This document shows positions 58,572 to 64,000 of a stretch of DNA of 64,000 nucleotides, piece by piece. The notes under the pieces were generated by a model. That model saw nothing but the letters and a program-made list of their open reading frames with translations. It did not search any database and had not been told where the DNA came from. How positions within the stretch are numbered: position 1 is the stretch's first letter; every line of letters begins with the position of its first letter. Both the position numbers and the translations under genes were made by a program. Source of the DNA: Papaver somniferum (Eukaryota > Streptophyta > Magnoliopsida > Ranunculales > Papaveraceae); assembly GCF_003573695.1 (NCBI RefSeq), contig NC_039365.1:82687089-82751088 (forward strand). Reading direction: 5' to 3'.

Positions 58572-60250
58572 TCACCTCATAAAATCATAAAGTAATAGCC
58601 GAAATTTCTGTGGGTCATCAAAACCAAATAGAGCTATCACAAATAAAAGGAATCTGCAACCTGCCAAGAAAATTAACAAATAAAGCGCACCCTTGTCTAG
58701 TTTCCTGTTTAAGACAACTACATCTAGATGTGGTTCAGGTTCAGGTTCTATAACTGGGTCCAAATAAAATATTTTCATGGGTTGGAATTCCTCAAAGCTA
58801 AGATCCGGTTCAGGTATTAGAGTCTGAATAAACTCAAGTAAAAATTTAAAATCACATAATAATAAACTGAATAATTGAGTATCCTTAAAGTCAATCAGTT
58901 TTGACTCACACAATCGACCATGATGAAACTGGTGGTCAATCTTAAGCAAATGTATCGACCCTAATCTCTTAAAGTAATTAGGTTTAGTCTCAAAACTAAA
59001 TAATTGACACATTTGAAATTTATACGTTCCCACAATTGGTTGAAAAATATTTGGTGGGAAAACAAAGTCGATCTTAGTATCATAGCCTGGTCTAACCTCA
59101 TCAACCATAGGATGGGTTTCTAACAACTGAACTTCCTTATGGACATCACTAGGTTCAGGAAAACGTGTATGAAGATAATCTTGTAAAATGGTTGAGGCAC
59201 ATATGTCAAGTCCCAAGTGAGGGACCTTTCTAATAGTTAAAGCACATGGAGAATGATAATCACCCCCAAACTTAGAGTTTTCAGTGTCTCTAGAAAGACT
59301 AGTCACAACTTCCCTAATTTCAAGGTCATTAGATTCCTGAAAATGGTCAATTGATTCTTCTAAGTATGGTTCATCCTCACTCATCTCTACGAGTTCACTT
59401 TCTTTGTCTAAGACTAATGTTTCTAAATCGCTAGACTCTAAAACAATATTCTCAGAAAAAACTCGTTCCTCTAAACCATCGTTGGCTTCGTAATCATAAG
59501 GAAATACTACATCGTCTAAAACGGGAGTATCTCTAATCAAATCCTTGTCCTTTTGAATAGGTGAATAATTATTAAAATTATTTGTATTTGAACTAGAAAT
59601 AGTAGTATCATTGTAAAGCTCAATTGGAGTAACAGATTCCTGATCACTATGCCTATATGTGTCAAATTCTTCATCCGCACTATCCTCATCATAATCATCA
59701 TAATAACATGAAAATGGTTGAACCTCATCTAAAAAAGTAGTGTTACCAATTCTAACCTCGGCATGTTGATTATGCAAATAACTATCCTCATTTTCAAGGG
59801 TATTATTAGAAACACTATATTGGAAATTAAGATTATTTCGAGCAATTCGTTCGTTTGTCTCAGCCATCATCTTGAGGGATTCCTCTATAGAAGGTTTACT
59901 CATGGGTGCAGTTTGTTTATTCATTTCTAACACAAACCTATTGGTATTCTCAGTTAACTTCTTGAGAGACGCTTCTAAAGGAAGAACAGGTTCAGAAGGA
60001 TCATACTAGGGACTAGTTTTCAACATTTTCATTATATTGTCCAAAGACGAGGAACTAGTACTATAATAATCATTATTTTCTTGCGCGTATGACCGGTGTG
60101 TGTGTGTGTATAGTAATTGGGCTCACCATGGTATGAGCCGTAACCTTGAAAAGGTTGATGTTCCCAATCACTATTCACACTATGGTTAAAATTGTAACGT
60201 CCATTTTGAAACTCAGTCGGATATTGGCTATTGTGATACCAGTTCGACAT
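58572..60250 (-). pseudogene. Long acidic protein with C-terminal membrane segment (element D)
   Basis: The minus-strand coding region starts at ATG 60250 (MSNWYHNSQYP, rich in N, Y and Q). The frame is lost at a TG microsatellite (60094-60111). In the other frame it meets one stop at about 60005 and then stays open for more than 450 codons to 58572. Parts in order: a Q/N/Y-rich start; a helical segment (SIEESLKMMAETNERI) like the tail of some gypsy gags; a very acidic middle with many S, D and E; a conserved-looking folded part (CALTIRKVPHLGLDIC); a proline/glutamate stretch; and a hydrophobic segment of about 24 residues near the C-terminus (LYLLIFLAGCRFLLFVIALF). No zinc knuckle or enzyme motif. 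Function unknown. Confidence 0.65.
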
Positions 60251-60815
60251 TCTTTTGCAGGGGTGTGAGTTATCACAAAATAAAACCCACTGACAGGGGA
60301 TTCGTGGGTGGATAGAGTCTTACCTCCCGTACCAGACGGGCGATGAACCGTTGAAGTCGACTCAGGCCACCGACTCCGATGTCAGTGTACGAACCCGAGG
60401 GGCCGAGATAGTATCTTAACTGTCGTCCTTTCCTGAAAACAATTGATATTTAATTTTGACCCTTCCTTGGGGTTTAAAAATAATGTCCAAGAATGTCCAA
60501 AAAGTCCAAAAATAAAAATGTCCCAAAAAGGAAAAGAAAAATTACAAAAATAATACCCTATTTACAGTTTCTAAAAATAAAACAAAATAACTATATACAA
60601 AATCTTCTTCTTCACTCCTTCCGGATTCCTCTTTTCTTTCCTTCTTTGGCGATGCTTTCCTTTTATAGCACTTTTTCTTTCCTTGTAGCTTCGCTCGAAA
60701 TCTGAAAAGAATCAAAAAATACCAAAGGCGTAAAAGAGAACAAAAATTCTAAAAGAAATAAAATAAATCTAAAACCTAAAACCTAATACAAATCCGCGTC
60801 GGCGGCGCCAAAAAT
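60251..60815 (-). promoter_or_regulatory. Structured leader of gypsy element D
   Basis: The leader lies between primer site and ATG 60250. On the minus strand it has a hairpin with arms CCCGT and ACGGG (60336-60340 and 60326-60330), immediately followed by AG|GTAAGA, a good match to a plant 5' splice site (junction at 60324/60323). A GC-rich stretch lies at 60340-60410. A long AT-rich piece next to the primer site contains short frames on the other strand (60493-60705) that I do not believe. It would carry dimerisation and packaging signals; that role is inferred. Confidence 0.45.
60794..60810 (-). other. Primer binding site of gypsy element D
   Basis: The minus strand reads TGGCGCCGCCGACGCGG, five bases after the 5' LTR. 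The first nine bases match the tRNA-Asp-type site of Athila/Tat elements; the rest diverges. Confidence 0.75.
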
Positions 60816-62301
60816 TGATGTAGTTTTAAAAGTGGTAGTAAAGTTCGTTCAACTTGGACTCGATAAGATTGGGTTCTAGACTTAAAATATAGAAAACACT
60901 AAAAATAAAGAAAATATATATACAAAAGGTTTGTCACAATATCGAGAGAGACTGAGACTCAGGATTCCACCAAATTCCATTCATGTGACTCAAATAATAA
61001 TTCCAATCAATTATAGTTCAAATATGGACTCTTGTTATTTGCCAAAAATAGATTTTTGAAAAACAATGACTGTAAATCACAAGCATGATGTATCAAAAAT
61101 ACATAGACCAAGCATACACCATCAAACGAAATCACACCCATTCAATAAAAATCATAAATCGATTAAAAATCAATGCACATAGTCATAAAAGAATTATTAT
61201 AATTACCACATGCGTGAAATAGGGCTTCCGACGTCATCCTAGTGTTAGGGTTTAGCTTATCATATCAAAAACAGGCTCAAAAGAATAAATCATGGCTCAA
61301 AAGTTGTTTTTATTGAAGAGATGATATGATTCAGTGAATATGCAACGACGTAATGGCGTTACAGATTTCACTGTTACAGGAAGTGTGGCTAACTGAAGAT
61401 AAATGTGGTTGTTCAGCTGTTACAGAGAGAATACTGAAGCAGTGTTGCGAATTCGAGACGTTGTTGTTATTTGCAACGTTGTTCTTCAGCACCAGCAGCA
61501 GCAGCAGCGACAGGCTTCCTGTAATCTCTGATTCTCGCCTCCTGAGCTCTCCTTTCGACCCCAAACTCTCGACACCCCTATGACCCAAAAAATCTATTTA
61601 TACACCACATGACGATTAAATCTCTCCCAAATCGCTTCGAAATCTCTTCTTTCCTTCCTTGGCAGTCACGGCAATAATTCCTTCCAGAAATTGTTTTACG
61701 CGTTTCTTGGATTCCAAACTTATCTCAAACTCTTCCTTAGATAGAATATGTACCTTTGGAACGAATTTATTGCCTTTGATCTCTCTGAATATTCAAAAAC
61801 AAACCCAACAGGACCGTGTTTCCTTATTCACCTCTGTTTCCCTTTTCCGGCCATTCCAGCCCAATTCAATCGATCCAATTGCTTCTAGTAAACTTTTCTA
61901 GCCATGAGAAGTCCAGCCCAATCAATTTTCGGTGTTGAATCTCTTTAAAACTGGTCCAAAATTCACGTCCAAAATCATGCAGACGTATGCATGGCTTTTC
62001 CCGCCAATTTTGTAATTTGAAACGTGAAGAAGAAATTCCCCCTATCATGTGCTGTTCTCCCTTTAGCAGCTGCCTGGAAATGGGTCACCCTTAGTAATTA
62101 GGTTACCCCTTATCCAAAGTGAGAGTCCGTATAGTAATTTTCTCCCACGAGCGCAAAAACCACTTTTTTAGCCAATTTCTCCGCAAAAGCTTATTTCTCC
62201 AAAAATACCTACAGGGACATAAAAAGCCATAATAAATATAAAATCGAGCACTAATAATATATACAATTGAGATTATATAAGACACAAAAATGTGCCTATC
62301 A
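60816..62301 (-). repeat. 5' LTR of gypsy element D
   Basis: 1,486 bases. The minus strand begins TGATAGGCACATTTTTGTG at 62301 and ends ACTACATCA at 60816. The TATA box is at 61594-61602. It has two extra CAG-type triplets near 61491-61508 compared with the 3' LTR, and lacks a few bases near 61580. Confidence 0.92.
61594..61602 (-). promoter_or_regulatory. TATA box of gypsy element D
   Basis: The minus strand reads TATAAATAG, the best TATA-like site in the middle of the 5' LTR. It is unchanged in the 3' LTR. Confidence 0.6.
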
Positions 62302-62302
62302 A

Positions 62303-63313
62303 ATAACCTTGAAACTATTTCCATAAATACTCTTGTGGGAAAGATTAAATTACTTGATCTTGATCATAATACAGTCAGAACTTCTACATTCAATGTTGTG
62401 TCCATTCCAAGTGAAGCTTCTAGCTTGTCATGGGTTGATCAATGTTGTTCTAATTGTGTTGATTCTAATAGATCTCCAATGACACAAAATATCAAGGAAA
62501 GCAAAAGATCCGAGAGATCATCTTCTCTCTCTATTGCTTTTAATGATTCAAGTCAAGAAAAATCTCAGTCCCTTAACATCTTACATACGGCTGTAGTATG
62601 TACGGAAAGTTCATCCTTCTCGGCAGAAGTTTCATGTATTTCAAATTCCAGTTTGGAATGCGAATCTGAAACTGACATCCTAGAATTTATGGATAAGTTT
62701 GAAGAAATTCACCAGGAAAATATTCAACTGAAGGAATGTTGAATAAACTTGAATCATCACTCCAGGTGAAAACTCTTGAGATTGACTGTCTTAATGATGA
62801 ATTCACCAGAACCCTTTCCCTAAAAGAAAAGGAGATCAATTCTCTTAAAAGTGACCTGCAAAGGTTGTCTGGAAGCTCAGACAAAATTTCAGCAATGTTA
62901 TTTGGTCAAAAGGCTTTTGGAAGCACAAGTGGGTTAGGGTTCAAAAGTAAGACTGTTAGCACGATAAACTCTCATGTTCCAGCCGGTTTTGGACAATTCA
63001 AGTCTGCATGCTGTGAAAAAAGGAGTCATATCTACAAAGCAAATCCTCTTTGCTTTGCTCCTTTTGTGGAAGTACAAGTCATGTCCAGAGTAACTGTTGG
63101 AGATTCAAGAGGAACTGTAAAAGAATTACCAAACTTCAAAATGACATGCAGAAGATAAATCTGACTCTGGAGAAGCAATCAGAGACATCTGGGTACAAGA
63201 AGAAACCCAAAAAAATCAGAGGTAGACGAGGTAAGTCCGTTTACTCAACAAACCTTGAAATGTCACCTTGTGACACAAGATGTGAACATTTTGTTCACTC
63301 ATTTACTATCTAA
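62303..63313 (+). pseudogene. Copia gag C-terminal half with zinc knuckle (element E)
   Basis: Gag similarity resumes directly after element D (NLETISINTLVGKIKLL) and stays open to a stop at 62740-62742. It goes on in a second frame (62736 to about 63040: a coiled coil with LKEKEINSLKSDLQRL and a GLGF motif) and then in a third frame to 63313. The zinc knuckle CSFCGSTSHVQSNC (CX2CX4HX4C) is at 63057-63098, followed by a coiled-coil and basic tail (KKKPKKIRGRRGK). Two frameshifts make it a pseudogene. Together with 55209-55763 it accounts for a full-length gag of SIRE/Maximus type. Confidence 0.83.
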
Positions 63314-63471
63314 ATCATAATAATGAAATGTAGCCTTATTTTGGACTTGAAAAGGGGATAATTGGCTTTTGATACTTACATTTTGACCAATTTTAATGTT
63401 TGGTCTAACATTTGTCCAATTTAGTGATTAGTACTGGACTTCACGTTGACAACCTTTGACTCTGTTAAATA
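63314..63471. other. Unassigned sequence after gag of element E
   Basis: Pol of element E should begin about here but does not. The sequence (TTTTGGACTTGAAAAGGGG and so on) has no open frame of interest. It may be the edge of another insertion or flanking DNA after a truncation. I see no terminal repeat that decides it. Confidence 0.4.
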
Positions 63472-63839
63472 CTCCCTCCGTCCCACTCCTAAGTGACCTA
63501 TTTGAAATTTGCACAATTTTTAAGGCAAGCAAGGAAAATAGTATTTTTAATCATTTTTTACAATTATACCCTTATGAATAATAACTAGTGAAATTTAAAA
63601 ATGGTTTATTTCTCAAAATACTCCACGGATGTTCGCAAATTTCATACAATTGAAAAGCATTTTAAAACACCTACGTAACGAATATAAACATGCCTATCAA
63701 ATTATACGTATTTCATATATTATTTATAATTAACTAAAAGGATAATTCCGGAATATCTCATTGTTTAGTGATATAGGTCACTTATCATTGGGACAAAATC
63801 TAAAATCAAATAGGTCACTTAGGAGTGGGACGGAGGGAG
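63472..63839. mobile_element. Stowaway-type MITE (Tc1/mariner)
   Basis: A 368-base element with perfect 34-base terminal inverted repeats starting CTCCCTCCGTCCCACTCC, flanked by TA on both sides (63470-63471 and 63840-63841). The interior is AT-rich and noncoding. Short length, TA target and CTCCCTCCGT ends are the hallmarks of Stowaway elements, which rely on mariner transposases made elsewhere. It is the only DNA transposon I can identify in the window. Confidence 0.93.
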
Positions 63840-63841
63840 TA

Positions 63842-64000
63842 TCAATGTTCTAAGGAAAGATGGTGTCTATAATGGACAAAAGACGGTCAAGATGTTCTCT
63901 AAGTTCAACGGTAGAGATTAAATTGCGGCCCACTACAAGCTAACCATAACATAAAGGCGGCCAGTCCCCTCCACGTTCTCAACGGCGGAAAACCATGTTC
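63842..64000. other. Unassigned sequence at the right edge
   Basis: 159 bases with more G and C than the rest (GCGGCCCACTACAAGC, CCAGTCCCCTCCACG). No gene or known repeat recognised; it may belong to the same unit as 63314-63471. Confidence 0.3.

Larger units (their letters stand above)
55791..62301 (-). mobile_element. Gypsy element D, young, pol-less, minus strand
   Basis: The LTRs, 55791-57273 (3') and 60816-62301 (5'), are 1,483 and 1,486 bases. They differ at only about 2 of the first 140 positions, so this is the youngest insertion here. AATAA lies at 55786-55790 and 62302-62306. The left terminal dinucleotide is TT where TG is expected. The primer site is 60794-60810 and a G-rich polypurine tract ends at 57274. 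The 3.5-kb internal region holds a structured leader and one long broken ORF, with no protease, reverse transcriptase or integrase recognisable. It is inserted into gag of element E. Confidence 0.92.
19098..63313 (+). mobile_element. Copia element E, outer layer of the nest (incomplete)
   Basis: Element E begins at TGTTAGAGCA (19098). Its 5' LTR ends at 55145 after interruptions by two gypsy insertions. The primer site (55148) and UBN2 gag start (55209) follow. Gypsy element D interrupts the gag, and the gag continues with the zinc knuckle to 63313. Removing the insertions leaves a 5' LTR of about 2.5 kb and about 1.6 kb of internal sequence. No pol follows gag: the window continues with unassigned sequence and a MITE, so E is either truncated or interrupted again near 63314. 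It is the only copia copy here with a standard gag N-terminus. Confidence 0.85.

Overview
The window is plant nuclear DNA made almost entirely of nested LTR retrotransposons. The evidence is several Ty1/copia copies of SIRE/Maximus type (about 2.4-kb LTRs, initiator-tRNA-Met primer sites, LTRs opening TGTTAGAGCA), several Ty3/gypsy copies of Athila/Tat type (tRNA-Asp-like primer sites) and one Stowaway-type MITE. This fits a flowering plant, probably a eudicot with a large repeat-rich genome; I cannot name the species. I see no host gene, no tRNA or rRNA gene and no CRISPR array. I also recognise no integrase, reverse transcriptase or RNase H domain anywhere, so every element complete enough to judge looks non-autonomous.

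Layout. 1-1800: minus-strand copia LTR cut by the window edge. 1803-12010: plus-strand copia element A (gag-like pseudogene, intact small coiled-coil ORF, 3' LTR interrupted by a copied 1.8-kb segment). 12011-18181: an old divergent copia LTR, split by a second divergent solo LTR (12581-17398, target duplication AAACA), itself split by a minus solo LTR (13235-15604, ATATC). 18182-19097: antisense copia gag remnant. 19098-63313: copia element E, the outermost layer of a deep nest, with its gag start at 55209 and its zinc knuckle near 63050.

Nest inside E. Its 5' LTR holds a gypsy solo LTR (20109-21589, GTTGA) and a 32-kb block that is one Athila-like gag-protease element (21796-53827, TTAGG/TTAGT). 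The 5' LTR of that gypsy holds a copia solo LTR (22479-24822, GGTGG). Its 3' LTR holds a complete minus-strand copia element B (32492-52065, GGAAT/GGAT). The 3' LTR of B holds a complete plus-strand copia element C (32967-44041, CAAGG), and the coding part of C holds another gypsy-type solo LTR (35838-38160, AGATG). Separately, the gag of E is split by a young minus-strand gypsy element D (55791-62301, AATAA). The matching target duplications make this order readable directly from the sequence.

How the parts relate. A, B and C share LTRs and a 1.2-1.6-kb 3' region but carry different coding cargo. A and B have a gag-like protein with a zinc knuckle and no UBN2 domain, plus a 135-145-residue coiled-coil ORF. 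C has unrelated ORFs in the same places. E has a standard UBN2 plus zinc-knuckle gag, so it is the copy closest to an autonomous parent. The points most worth a second look are the pol-less cargo-swapped family, the ORF that stays intact beside a decayed gag, the second polypurine tract at fixed spacing, and the ectopic segment copy with microhomology at 7808-9630.
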